Assembly: GCF_015680405.1 (NCBI RefSeq)
Contig: NZ_JADLJS010000029.1
Location: 1 to 64,000 of the forward strand
From: Pseudomonas pudica
Lineage (GTDB): Bacteria > Pseudomonadota > Gammaproteobacteria > Pseudomonadales > Pseudomonadaceae
Direction of reading: 5' to 3'
Length of the DNA: 64,000 nt
The notes under the pieces are model-generated. The model ran no database searches and had not been told where the DNA came from. It saw only the letters and a list, made by a program, of their open reading frames with translations. Shown here one piece after another: positions 14,535-23,441 of the stretch. How positions within the stretch are numbered: the stretch's first letter is position 1; each line of letters starts with the position of its first letter. Position numbers and translations under genes: made by a program.

Positions 14535-16388
14535 ATGCTTGCCGCGAACTCCCGAGCCCATGTCGACTGCGTCAGCAGGGTGCTGAAGAATGCCGACCGC
14601 CTGCCGCAGGCGCCGGTGCCAACGCTGATCCTCGATTCATGGCGCCGCTCCATGGAGCTGTACCGCCTCGACCCCGGGTCCCAGCAGGGGCCGCGCATCC
14701 TGTCCCAAAGCCTGCTCAACGAATGCCGCGAGCGCGCCGAACTGTTCCTGCGTATCGCCAGCGATGCAGTGGCCCGCCTGCATGAGCGGGTGCGCGGTGC
14801 CGACTACTGCGTGCTGCTCACCGATGCCTTGGGGCGCACCATCGATTACCGGGTCGAGTCGGCCATCCGCAACGACTGCCGCAAGGCCGGGCTGTATCTG
14901 GGCACCTGCTGGTCGGAGGGCGAGGAGGGCACCTGCGGCGTGGCGGCAGTGTTGACCAGCAAGGCCCCGGTCACGGTGCACAAGCGCGACCACTTCCGCG
15001 CTGCGTTCATTGGCCTGACCTGTACGGCGGCTCCGGTGTTCGACCCGTTGGGCGAGTTGCTGGGCGTGGTGGATGTCTCGGCCTTGCAGTCGCCGGATGA
15101 CCGCCGCAGCCAGCACCTGATCCGCCAATTGGTCGAGCAGACCGCCCGCGAGATCGAGAACGCCTTCTTCATGCACAGTGCCCAGGGCCATTGGGTGATG
15201 CGTGCCCATGGCACGCCGGGCTATGTGGAAAGCCAGCCCGACTACCTGCTGGCCTGGGATGGCGATGGCCGCCTGCAGGCGATCAACAGCCTGGCGCGCC
15301 AGCGGCTGGTGGAGCAACTGGGGCGTTTGCCCGAGCACATTGGCGAGCTTTTCGACATGGACCAGCTGCGCCGCGTGAATGCATCGTCCGCTCAACGGCT
15401 GCCGGGCCTGGGTGGGCTGTACGGCCGGGTCAGCGCACCCCGCCAGCGCCAGCGTGCGCAGCCGTTGCGCCAGGCCCAGGACGCCCGCATCGAGCAGCAT
15501 CTGCGCCTGGCCACGCGGGTCAAGGACTGCAACCTGGCGGTGCTTGTGCAAGGCGAGACGGGGGCTGGCAAAGAGGTGTTCGCCCGCCAGCTGCATCAGC
15601 AAAGCCAGCGTCGCGATGGCCCGTTCGTCACCCTGAACTGCGCGGCCATTCCGGAGAGCCTGATCGAGAGCGAGCTGTTCGGTTATGTGGCCGGGGCCTT
15701 CACCGGGGCTTCCAGCAAAGGCATGCAGGGGCTGTTGCAGCAGGCCGATGGCGGCACGCTGTTCCTCGACGAAATCGGTGACATGCCGCTGAACCTGCAA
15801 ACCCGGTTGCTGCGCGTACTGGCCGAAGGTGAAGTGGCGCCGCTGGGCGCGGCGCGGCGGGAGCGGGTGGATATCCAGGTGATTTGCGCGACCCACCGTG
15901 ATTTGGCAGCGATGGTGGAGGATGGGCGTTTTCGTGAGGACCTGTACTTCCGCCTGGCCAATGCCCGCTTCGAGTTGCCGCCACTGCGCGAGCGTGAGGA
16001 CCGCTTGGGGTTGATTCACCAGTTGCTGGCCGAGGAGGCCGAGGCCTGCGGGGTCGAGGCGGTGTTGGCGGATGATGCGCTGCAGGCGCTGCTGGTTTAC
16101 CGCTGGCCTGGGAACTTGCGCCAGCTGCGGCAGGTGCTGCGCTATGCCTGTGCGGTGAGCGAGGGCGGGCGGGTGCAGGTGCAGGACCTGCCGCAGGAAG
16201 TGCGCGGCGAGATAGTCGCGTCGGCTGAAAGCAGCATGTCTTGTCCTGCCCGGCAGTTGCTGCTGGATGCGCTGATCCGCCATCGCTGGAAGCCGGCCGA
16301 TGCGGCGCGGGCTCTGGGGATATCGCGGGCGACCTTGTACCGGCGGGTGCATGAGCACCACATCGAGATGCCGCGGATGAAGGGGTAG
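14535..16388 (+). CDS. acoR: Acetoin catabolism sigma-54 activator AcoR
   Basis: A 617-residue enhancer-binding protein. Residues about 60-215 are a GAF-type sensor, 320-545 the AAA+ domain and the last 45 residues a Fis-type helix-turn-helix (ADAARALGISRATLYRR). Walker A GETGAGKE is at 340-347 and the sigma-54 contact loop GAFTGA is intact at 387-392. GGAGG lies 7 bases before the ATG. It is divergent from acoX across a 283-base spacer that holds the sigma-54 promoter and the GAGACG palindrome, so it most likely activates the aco operon in response to acetoin. Confidence 0.93.
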   Translation: MLAANSRAHVDCVSRVLKNADRLPQAPVPTLILDSWRRSMELYRLDPGSQQGPRILSQSLLNECRERAELFLRIASDAVARLHERVRGADYCVLLTDALGRTIDYRVESAIRNDCRKAGLYLGTCWSEGEEGTCGVAAVLTSKAPVTVHKRDHFRAAFIGLTCTAAPVFDPLGELLGVVDVSALQSPDDRRSQHLIRQLVEQTAREIENAFFMHSAQGHWVMRAHGTPGYVESQPDYLLAWDGDGRLQAINSLARQRLVEQLGRLPEHIGELFDMDQLRRVNASSAQRLPGLGGLYGRVSAPRQRQRAQPLRQAQDARIEQHLRLATRVKDCNLAVLVQGETGAGKEVFARQLHQQSQRRDGPFVTLNCAAIPESLIESELFGYVAGAFTGASSKGMQGLLQQADGGTLFLDEIGDMPLNLQTRLLRVLAEGEVAPLGAARRERVDIQVICATHRDLAAMVEDGRFREDLYFRLANARFELPPLREREDRLGLIHQLLAEEAEACGVEAVLADDALQALLVYRWPGNLRQLRQVLRYACAVSEGGRVQVQDLPQEVRGEIVASAESSMSCPARQLLLDALIRHRWKPADAARALGISRATLYRRVHEHHIEMPRMKG

Positions 16389-16394
16389 GGCCCA

Positions 16395-16518
16395 GGGGGC
16401 GCGTTGCGCCCCTTTCGCGACACAAGGCCGCTCCCACAGGTACAGCGTCAACCTCGAGGCCTTGCAAAACCCTGTGGGAGCGGCCTTGTGTCGCGATGGG
16501 CCGCAAAGCGGCCCCAGG
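16395..16518. repeat. Inverted REP pair, GGCCTTGTGTCGCGA class
   Basis: Two facing REP units (CGCGACACAAGGCCGCTCCC and its complement) lie between the convergent acoR and accC genes. Both carry extra GC stems beyond the core. Confidence 0.9.
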
Positions 16519-16530
16519 ATCCCCCAGGCA

Positions 16531-16561
16531 ATAAAAAACCCCGGAACAAGTCCGGGGTTTT
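16531..16561 (-). terminator. Rho-independent terminator of aroQ-accB-accC
   Basis: An 8-10 base-pair stem (AACCCCGGA / TCCGGGGTT) with a short loop is followed on the minus strand by six T residues. It sits 20 bases past the accC stop. On the plus strand it also ends in four T residues and could stop acoR transcripts. Confidence 0.85.
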
Positions 16562-16581
16562 CGGTACATCACACTACACGA

Positions 16582-17937
16582 TCACTCCTGGCTAGCCAGT
16601 TTGTGCTCGAGGTAGTGAATGTTGACGCCGCCTTTGCAGAAACCTTCATCACGCACCAGGTCGCGGTGCAGCGGGATGTTGGTCTTGATGCCGTCGACGA
16701 CGATCTCGTCCAGGGCATTGCGCATGCGCGCCATGGCTTCGTCGCGGTCCTTGCCGTAGGTGATCAGCTTGCCAATCAGCGAGTCGTAGTTCGGCGGAAC
16801 CGAGTAACCGCTGTACAGGTGCGAATCCACACGCACGCCGTTGCCGCCCGGGGCGTGGAAGTGCTTCACCTTGCCTGGGCTCGGGATGAACTTCTTCGGG
16901 TCTTCGGCGTTGATACGGCATTCTAGCGCATGGCCACGAATGACCACGTCTTCCTGGCGGAACGACAGCTTGTTGCCAGCGGCGATGCTCAGCATCTCCT
17001 TGACGATGTCGATACCGGTAACCATCTCCGACACCGGGTGCTCAACCTGCACGCGGGTGTTCATCTCGATGAAGTAGAAGCGGCCGTTTTCGTACAGGAA
17101 CTCGAAAGTACCCGCACCACGGTAGCCGATCTCGATGCACGCATCGACGCAGCGCTTGAACACTTCCTGACGGGCTTTTTCGTCGATGCCCGGGGCTGGC
17201 GCTTCTTCCAGTACCTTCTGGTGTCGGCGCTGCAGCGAGCAGTCACGGTCACCCAGGTGGATGGCGTTGCCTTGGCCGTCGGACAGTACCTGTACTTCCA
17301 CGTGGCGTGGGTTGGTCAGGAACTTCTCCAGGTAGACCATCGGGTTGCCGAAGGCTGCACCGGCTTCGGTACGGGTGAGCTTGGCCGAGGCAATCAGGTC
17401 CTCTTCCTTGTGCACCACGCGCATGCCGCGACCACCACCGCCACCGGCGGCCTTGATGATCACTGGGTAGCCGACGTCACGAGCAATCGCCAGGGCGACT
17501 TCTTCATCTTCCGGCAGTGGGCCATCGGAGCCCGGCACGGTCGGTACGCCCGACTTGATCATCGCGTCCTTGGCCGAAACCTTGTCGCCCATCAGGCGAA
17601 TGGTGTCGGCTTTCGGGCCGATGAAGGCGAAACCGGATTTTTCCACCTGCTCGGCGAAATCGGCGTTTTCCGCCAGGAAGCCGTAGCCCGGGTGGATCGC
17701 GGTGGCGCCGGTCACTTCGGCGGCAGCGATGATCGCCGGGATATGCAGGTAGGAATCCTTGGACGATGCAGGGCCGATGCAGACCGACTCGTCTGCCAGG
17801 CCCAGGTGCATCAGTTCACGGTCGGCAGTGGAGTGCACTGCGACGGTCTTGATGCCCAGCTCTTTGCAGGCACGCAGGATCCGCAGGGCAATTTCCCCGC
17901 GGTTGGCGATCAGGACTTTTTCGAGCTTCCCAGACAT
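16582..17937 (-). CDS. accC: Acetyl-CoA carboxylase biotin carboxylase subunit
   Basis: A 451-residue biotin carboxylase that carboxylates biotin on AccB with ATP and bicarbonate, the first step of fatty acid synthesis. It opens with KVLIANRGEIALRI. The ATP-grasp glycine loop KAAGGGGGRGMRVV lies near residue 159, and MNTRVQVEHPVSEMVTG carries the catalytic arginine region. GGAGAG lies 8 bases before the chosen ATG at 17937; the longer frame opens 21 bases earlier. It follows accB by 17 bases. Confidence 0.97.
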   Translation of the reverse strand: MSGKLEKVLIANRGEIALRILRACKELGIKTVAVHSTADRELMHLGLADESVCIGPASSKDSYLHIPAIIAAAEVTGATAIHPGYGFLAENADFAEQVEKSGFAFIGPKADTIRLMGDKVSAKDAMIKSGVPTVPGSDGPLPEDEEVALAIARDVGYPVIIKAAGGGGGRGMRVVHKEEDLIASAKLTRTEAGAAFGNPMVYLEKFLTNPRHVEVQVLSDGQGNAIHLGDRDCSLQRRHQKVLEEAPAPGIDEKARQEVFKRCVDACIEIGYRGAGTFEFLYENGRFYFIEMNTRVQVEHPVSEMVTGIDIVKEMLSIAAGNKLSFRQEDVVIRGHALECRINAEDPKKFIPSPGKVKHFHAPGGNGVRVDSHLYSGYSVPPNYDSLIGKLITYGKDRDEAMARMRNALDEIVVDGIKTNIPLHRDLVRDEGFCKGGVNIHYLEHKLASQE

Positions 17938-17954
17938 CGTTGGCTCTCCGCGAT

Positions 17955-18416
17955 TCAAACGACGGTGAACAGCGGCTGGTCGAACTCAACCGGCTGGCCG
18001 TCTTCTACCAGGATGGCGTCGATGACACCGCCAACATCGGCTTCGATGTGGTTCATCATCTTCATGGCTTCGACGATGCACAGGGTGTCGCCTTTCTTCA
18101 CGGTCTGGCCAACTTCAGCGAAGTTCGGCGAGGTCGGCGAAGGCTTGCGGTAGAAGGTACCTACCATCGGCGAGCGGATCACGGTGCCTTTCAGGGCCGG
18201 GGCAGCGGCAGCGGCTTCGGCGGCCGGAGCGGCAGCGGCGACTGGGGCAGCAACAGGGGCAGCGGCTACCGGAGCCGGTGCGAAGTACTGCTGGGCAGCT
18301 GGGGTCTTGCTGTGACGGCTGATACGGACCGACTCTTCGCCTTCCTTGATCTCCAGTTCGTCGATGCCAGACTCTTCCAGCAGCTCGATCAGTTTCTTGA
18401 CTTTACGGATATCCAT
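17955..18416 (-). CDS. accB: Biotin carboxyl carrier protein of acetyl-CoA carboxylase
   Basis: A 153-residue biotin carrier. Residues 1-40 are the conserved N-terminal region, 41-76 an Ala/Pro-rich flexible linker, and 77-153 the biotinyl domain with biotin attached at EAMKM (Lys119). MVGTFYRKPSPTSPNFAEVG holds the thumb loop seen in AccB proteins. It is cotranscribed with accC. Confidence 0.97.
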   Translation of the reverse strand: MDIRKVKKLIELLEESGIDELEIKEGEESVRISRHSKTPAAQQYFAPAPVAAAPVAAPVAAAAPAAEAAAAAPALKGTVIRSPMVGTFYRKPSPTSPNFAEVGQTVKKGDTLCIVEAMKMMNHIEADVGGVIDAILVEDGQPVEFDQPLFTVV

Positions 18417-18486
18417 TAATCATCAACTCCCAAAGGTTCGGTCAGGGGGCGAAATACAAAAAACGTATCTGAAACGTTTCTCTCGA

Positions 18487-18510
18487 ACCCTGGCCCACCG
18501 AGGCCAGGGT
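18487..18510. other. Stem-loop between aroQ and accB
   Basis: ACCCTGGCC and GGCCAGGGT form a nine base-pair stem with a six-base loop in the 100-base gap between aroQ and accB. On the minus strand no T run follows, so it is not a clear terminator. It could be a processing or attenuation site. Confidence 0.4.
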
Positions 18511-18515
18511 TTTCA

Positions 18516-18971
18516 TCATTTGGGCTGTGCGTTGGCAGCCAGTTGTTCCAGCGCGGACTCCAGGGCCAAGCGATAACCGCTGGCGCCCAGACCGCAAATC
18601 ACCCCTACGGCAACATCGGAAAAGTAGGAGTGGTGGCGGAACGGTTCGCGTTTGTGCACGTTGGACAGGTGCACTTCGATGAATGGGATGCTCACCGCAA
18701 GCAATGCGTCACGTAATGCGACGCTTGTGTGGGTGAAAGCAGCCGGATTGATCAGGATGAAGTCCACACCCTCGTTGCGTGCGGCGTGAATGCGGTCGAT
18801 CAGTTCGTATTCGGCGTTGCTCTGCAGGTACTGCAGATGGTGGCCTGCGGCGCGGGCACGTTGCTCCAGGTCCTGGTTGATCTGGGCCAGGGTCACGGCG
18901 CCGTAATGGCCAGGCTCGCGGGTACCGAGCAGGTTGAGGTTGGGGCCGTGGAGCACCAGTAGCGTTGCCAT
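18516..18971 (-). CDS. aroQ: Type II 3-dehydroquinate dehydratase
   Basis: A 151-residue class II dehydroquinase of the shikimate pathway. It opens with MATLLVLHGPNLNLLGTREP, which supplies the active-site loop and, a little later, the catalytic tyrosine in HYG. INPAAFTHTSVALRDAL and EVHLSNVHKREPFRHHSY are the other conserved active-site segments. The ATG at 18971 was chosen because the family begins here; the longer upstream frame is not supported. It precedes accB in the same direction, an arrangement common in proteobacteria. Confidence 0.96.
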   Translation of the reverse strand: MATLLVLHGPNLNLLGTREPGHYGAVTLAQINQDLEQRARAAGHHLQYLQSNAEYELIDRIHAARNEGVDFILINPAAFTHTSVALRDALLAVSIPFIEVHLSNVHKREPFRHHSYFSDVAVGVICGLGASGYRLALESALEQLAANAQPK

Positions 18972-19092
18972 CTGCGGATTCCTTGGATTTGTAGGGCAAT
19001 TCGACACAGCGCGGCGAGTGTGCCGTAAAGCGACGGCAAGTGTCCAGTTCCCGGCAATAGCCAGCACGATGTCCGAGGTTCGCGCGAAGTAT

Positions 19093-19118
19093 GTGACCGG
19101 ATAATTAAATTCGGTCAC
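19093..19118. promoter_or_regulatory. Inverted repeat upstream of aroQ-accBC
   Basis: GTGACCG and CGGTCAC form a perfect 7-base inverted repeat separated by 12 AT-rich bases, about 120 bases upstream of the aroQ start. It could be an operator for the aroQ-accB-accC unit. No regulator is identified. Confidence 0.35.
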
Positions 19119-19150
19119 TGATTTCAGGATTTTTCACAGCTCGCGGGAAG

Positions 19151-20923
19151 TTATAGACCGACTTTGCCGCGCACGCGTGTCAGAATTTGTGCAAATTCGC
19201 CGGCATTTATCTCGCCAATGACCCGATCAGCGGTTATTTCGCTACCGTTCGCGGCAAAGAACAACAAGGCGGGAGGGCCGAACAGCTGGTAGCGGTCCAG
19301 CAGGCTGCGTTGTTCGGCATTGCTTTCGGTGATGTCGAAACGCAGCAGCTTGAAGCCAGCCAGTTGTGCTTGCACCTGCGGGGCGGTGAGCACCTCGCGC
19401 TCGATCACCTTGCAGCTGATGCACCAGTCGGCGTACCAGTCCAGCAGTACCGGCTGGCCGGCCTCCTTGGCCTGCTCCAGTGCTGCGTCCAGTGCGGCGG
19501 GTGTAGTGATGGTCTGCCAGCTCTGCGCCTGCACCGCCGGCCCGTTGCCGGTGGCGACAAGGGTTGCCGGCGGTAGCGGGCGTAGCGGGTCGCCTTGGCC
19601 GCTGAGGGCGCCATACCAGCAGGCCAGGGCATACACCAGCAAGGCCAGACCGAGCAGTTGGGCCAGGCGCTGGCGTGCGGTCTTGACGACAAATTCGAGA
19701 GCACCGAGGAACAGCGCCACGCCAGCGGCAAGGAAACCGACCAGCAGCAAGGTCAGCGGGCCTGGCAGCACACGGCTGAGCAAACCGATGACCAAGCCCA
19801 GCAGCAGAACGCCGATGGCGTTCTTCACCGTGTTCAGCCAAGGGCCGCTTTTCGGTAGCCAGGCCGCGCCACCGGTGGCCACCAGCAGCAATGGTGCGCC
19901 CATGCCCAGGCCAAGGGCGAACAGCTTGAGTGCACCGCCCAGGGCATCGCCGCTGGCGCTGATGTACAGCAACGCACCGGCCAGCGGCGCCGACACACAG
20001 GGCGAAACCAGCAGGCTGGAGAGTACGCCCAGTATTGCCGCGCCCAGCAGCGAGCCGCCCCGGGTGTGGTTGGCGACATTGTTCAGGCGGTTGCTCAGGG
20101 CTTGCGGCAGTTTCAGTTCGAACAGGCCGAACATGGCCAGGGCGAACACCACGAAGAACAGCGCGAAGGGCACCAGCACCCAGGCCGACTGCAGGCGCGC
20201 CTGCAGGTTCAGGCCGGCGCCGAACAGCCCCATCAGGGCACCGAGTACAGCGAAGCTGGCTGCCATCGGCAGCACGTAGGCCAGCGACAGCGCCAGCCCG
20301 CGCAGGCCGCCGGCCTGGCCACGCAGCACCACGCCGGAAAGGATCGGCAGCATCGGCAGCACGCAGGGGGTGAACGTCAGGCCTACTCCGGCGAGGAAGA
20401 ACAGCGCCAGCGACTTCCAGGTCCAGGCGTGTTCAGCGCTGGCCGGGGTGCTTGCGCCGCCTTCGCCATCGATGCTCAGGCGTGCGGTTTCCGGCGGGTA
20501 GCACAGGCCTTTGTCGGCGCAGCCCTGGTAGCCCACCAACAGGGTGAAGGCACGCGGGTCGTTGCGCGGCAGCTCGATATCGAGCACGCCGTGGTACACC
20601 TCGACATCACCGAAGAACTCATCGTGCTTGGCCTCGCCCTTGGGGATGCTTGGTGTGCCCAGGGCAATGTCGGCCGGTTCGGTGCGGAACTGGAAGCGGT
20701 GGCGGTAGAGGTAGTAGCCGTCGGTAGCGACGAAGCGCAGCTTGATGGTTTGCGCATCGGCCTGGACCAGGCTGAGCTTGAAGGCCTCGTGTACCGGCAG
20801 AAAGTCGGCATTATTGGTCAGCGAAGCTGCGCCGAGGGTGGCGCTGGGGCGGTTGTCGAGCAGGCCTGTGGCGAAGGCAGGGCTGGCCAGCAGCAGGAAC
20901 AGCAGGAAAAACAGGCGGCGCAT
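19151..20923 (-). CDS. dsbD: Thiol:disulfide interchange protein DsbD
   Basis: A 590-residue inner-membrane protein that carries electrons from cytosolic thioredoxin to the periplasm. The signal peptide ends at SPAFA. The N-terminal periplasmic domain has the redox pair in GCADKGLCYPP. About eight membrane helices follow, with membrane cysteines in FTPCVLPMLPI and VSPCVSAPLAG. The C-terminal thioredoxin domain has WCISC. All three redox centres are intact. The start at 20923 is set by the signal peptide; the open frame extends about 300 bases upstream into REP sequence. Confidence 0.95.
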   Translation of the reverse strand: MRRLFFLLFLLLASPAFATGLLDNRPSATLGAASLTNNADFLPVHEAFKLSLVQADAQTIKLRFVATDGYYLYRHRFQFRTEPADIALGTPSIPKGEAKHDEFFGDVEVYHGVLDIELPRNDPRAFTLLVGYQGCADKGLCYPPETARLSIDGEGGASTPASAEHAWTWKSLALFFLAGVGLTFTPCVLPMLPILSGVVLRGQAGGLRGLALSLAYVLPMAASFAVLGALMGLFGAGLNLQARLQSAWVLVPFALFFVVFALAMFGLFELKLPQALSNRLNNVANHTRGGSLLGAAILGVLSSLLVSPCVSAPLAGALLYISASGDALGGALKLFALGLGMGAPLLLVATGGAAWLPKSGPWLNTVKNAIGVLLLGLVIGLLSRVLPGPLTLLLVGFLAAGVALFLGALEFVVKTARQRLAQLLGLALLVYALACWYGALSGQGDPLRPLPPATLVATGNGPAVQAQSWQTITTPAALDAALEQAKEAGQPVLLDWYADWCISCKVIEREVLTAPQVQAQLAGFKLLRFDITESNAEQRSLLDRYQLFGPPALLFFAANGSEITADRVIGEINAGEFAQILTRVRGKVGL

Positions 20924-21028
20924 GGCGGACTCGCGAGGTGAAACGTGCTGGGCATGATAGCGGAGTTGGTGCAGGTTGGGGCCATGCTGGTGGCGGGGGC
21001 GACACATGGCCGCTGGCTGATGTGCTGC

Positions 21029-21220
21029 CTGTGCCGGCCTCTTCGCGGGTAAACCCGCTCCCACAGGGCCTGCTCCAACCTCGAGGCATATGCTGTACCT
21101 ATGGGAGCGGCCTTGTGTCGCGAAAGGGCCGCAACGCGGCCCCGGCAATATCAGCTGTGATGCACAGATACTGGGGGCGCTTCGCACCCCTTTCGCGACA
21201 CAAGGCCGCTCCCACAAAGG
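21029..21220. repeat. Cluster of three REP units of two classes
   Basis: A GCGGGTTTACCCGCGAAG-class unit at 21029-21068 is followed by an inverted pair of the GGCCTTGTGTCGCGA class at 21097-21145 and 21172-21220. They fill most of the 313-base gap between dsbD and the chemoreceptor gene. Confidence 0.88.
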
Positions 21221-21236
21221 TACAGCGTATGCCTTT

Positions 21237-23198
21237 TCAGACTCTGAAGGCCCGCACCGCCCGGTTCAGTTCACCGCCCAGGCTCAGCAACTGCTCGCCT
21301 TGCTCGCGCCCCTCGCCAATGCGCTGCAGGTTGTCCTCACCCAGCTCGTGAATCCGCTCGCTGTGGTCGCGAATCTCACTCACGGCACCACTCTGTTGCG
21401 CCGTGACATCGGCAATCCGCACCGCTGTATCCGAAATGGTGCGAATGGCACAGACAATCTCGTCCAGCGCCCCATCCGCCGCCTGGGCCTGGTTGGCCGT
21501 GGCCTCGGCATGCTCAAGCTGCGCACGCATCCCGGTCACCGAACTTCTGGCTGCCTGCTGCAAGCGGTCGATCAGTACCTGAATCTCGCCAGTCGCCCCG
21601 GTAGTGCGTTGTGCCAGCGAACGCACCTCATCGGCCACCACGGCAAAACCACGGCCCATCTCACCGGCGCGGGCCGCTTCGATCGCGGCATTGAGCGCCA
21701 GCAGGTTGGTCTGCTCGGCAATAGAGCGGATCACCGTCAGCACGCCGCCGATGGTGGCCGACTCCTCCGCCAGTTGTTCGATCATGCGAGCGTTGCCCTG
21801 CACCTCGTCGACCAACTCACGCAGGCCCGTCAGGCTCTGGCCGATCACCGCCTGACCCTGCTCCACTGCACGTCCGGCATCGCGACTGGCGTCGGCTGCG
21901 GCGCTGGCGTCGCCGGCCACTTGCTGGATGGTCGCTTCCAGTTCACCCAGGGCATCGCGGATCTGCCCGGTGTCGCCGGCCTGGCGTTCGGCGCCGTCAT
22001 GCAGGGCGGCGCTCATGCCGGCCAGGGCGTGGCTGCTACCTGCCACCTGCTCGGCGTTGTGCCGGATGGTGCCGACCAGTTCCACCAGATACTGGCGCAG
22101 GCGGTTGAGCGATTCCTGGATGTCGCGCAGTTCACGGTTGGTCCTGCCCAGGGCGATGGCCTCGGCGAAGTCACCCTCGGCCCAGCGCGACAGGGCCGGG
22201 GCCAGGCCGGTCAAGGTGCGCGCCAAGCGGCGTTGCAAAGTGTCGATGAGCAAGGCGATAAGCAGGATCAGGCCGATCATCAGGCCCTGGATGATGCGCA
22301 CTTCGGCGGCAATTTTCGCATGCTGGCCGCGTACCTCGGGTTCCAGCGCCGCAATGGCCTGCTGCACGGCCTCCAGGCGCTGGCCGGTGCTGGCAGCCAG
22401 GGCGACGCGGCGCTCGATCTGTTCGCGGGTGCGCTGCAGTTCGGCCGGGTAACGGCCGAGCAGGCTCTGCAGTTCTCGCTTGAGGCCGACGGCAATGTCT
22501 TCCTGCTGGGCGCTGGCCTGGGTTTCCAGGCCCATCATCGCGGCGAAGTCGTCGGCACCGGATTCGGCGCTACGGGTTACGCCCAGCAAGGGCAAGGCGT
22601 CGATCGCCTGGGCCTGGGCACGGATCAGTTGCAGCTCGCGCTCCACTTCGTCGGCCAGCTCCGGGCGGCCGCTGCTGACCAGCTTGTCCCGGGCCAGCGA
22701 CAGGCGACCGAGGTGCACGGTGGCGCCGAGCAGTGGCATCAGATAGCGGTTGGCGTCGGCGCTGCCGCTGTCGCGGGCGTAGCCGGCCAGTTGTTCGAAG
22801 TTGGCGCCCAATTCCCGCTCGGCTTGCAGCAGCAGGGCTTGCGGGTCGCCGGCCAGTTTGCCGGCGGCCAGCAGCTCCTCGGCGGTAAAGGCTTGCAGGC
22901 TGTCCAGGCTGGGGCGCAGTTTGTCGGCCAGTTCGCTGGGCCATTCGGCCAGCGCGGCCTGCAGGTGCTGGTTGGCCTCCATCGCTGCGGCGTGGCGCAG
23001 GGCATCACCGCTGCTCAGGTACGCCTGGATATTGCGCGCCGCCTGGTTCTGGAACTGCTGGGACAGGCCCAGGTAGCGCTCCATCAACTGGTAGGGGCGC
23101 TCAAGGGCCCGCTGCGACCACCAAAGGGTGGCGCCCAGGGCGATACACACGGTTACCAGCAACAAGGTGTTGAAATTGGTCAGCCACTTCAGGCGCAT
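21237..23198 (-). CDS. Methyl-accepting chemotaxis protein
   Basis: A 653-residue chemoreceptor. One membrane helix (about 12-30) is followed by a long, mostly helical periplasmic part of about 270 residues and a second helix (about 310-330). The cytoplasmic half is a standard MCP signalling domain with the hairpin EQTNLLALNAAIEAARAGE. The ligand is unknown. AGGAAG precedes the ATG by 9 bases. Its stop lies close to REP sequence. Confidence 0.88.
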   Translation of the reverse strand: MRLKWLTNFNTLLLVTVCIALGATLWWSQRALERPYQLMERYLGLSQQFQNQAARNIQAYLSSGDALRHAAAMEANQHLQAALAEWPSELADKLRPSLDSLQAFTAEELLAAGKLAGDPQALLLQAERELGANFEQLAGYARDSGSADANRYLMPLLGATVHLGRLSLARDKLVSSGRPELADEVERELQLIRAQAQAIDALPLLGVTRSAESGADDFAAMMGLETQASAQQEDIAVGLKRELQSLLGRYPAELQRTREQIERRVALAASTGQRLEAVQQAIAALEPEVRGQHAKIAAEVRIIQGLMIGLILLIALLIDTLQRRLARTLTGLAPALSRWAEGDFAEAIALGRTNRELRDIQESLNRLRQYLVELVGTIRHNAEQVAGSSHALAGMSAALHDGAERQAGDTGQIRDALGELEATIQQVAGDASAAADASRDAGRAVEQGQAVIGQSLTGLRELVDEVQGNARMIEQLAEESATIGGVLTVIRSIAEQTNLLALNAAIEAARAGEMGRGFAVVADEVRSLAQRTTGATGEIQVLIDRLQQAARSSVTGMRAQLEHAEATANQAQAADGALDEIVCAIRTISDTAVRIADVTAQQSGAVSEIRDHSERIHELGEDNLQRIGEGREQGEQLLSLGGELNRAVRAFRV

Positions 23199-23320
23199 AG
23201 CCGCGAGCTTCCTGCGGGGAGGAGGGGAGGTCGGTGGCTGAAGTTATTGCGATCTTGTGACGGCGTGATGACGGCAGGGGGTTGGCACCATAAAAAAGTG
23301 GCACAGTGCCTCTATTTTAA

Positions 23321-23430
23321 CCTGTGCCGGCCTCTTCGCGGCTGAAGCCGCTCCCACAGGGATTGCGCAATCCGTCAGTCCGGTGGAGTACCTGTGGGAG
23401 CGGCTTCAGCCGCGAAGAGGCCGGCACAGG
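23321..23430. repeat. Inverted REP pair, GGCTTCAGCCGCGAAGAGG class
   Basis: Two facing REP units with the core GAGCGGCTTCAGCCGCGAAG. They are in the gap between the GGDEF protein gene's 3' end and the chemoreceptor gene's promoter side. Confidence 0.88.
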
Positions 23431-23441
23431 CAAAGTTTGGT

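Noticed and set aside
21060..21217. N-terminal extension of dsbD through REP sequence
   Set aside because: The signal peptide begins at 20923; the extension translates REP DNA and has no ribosome site.
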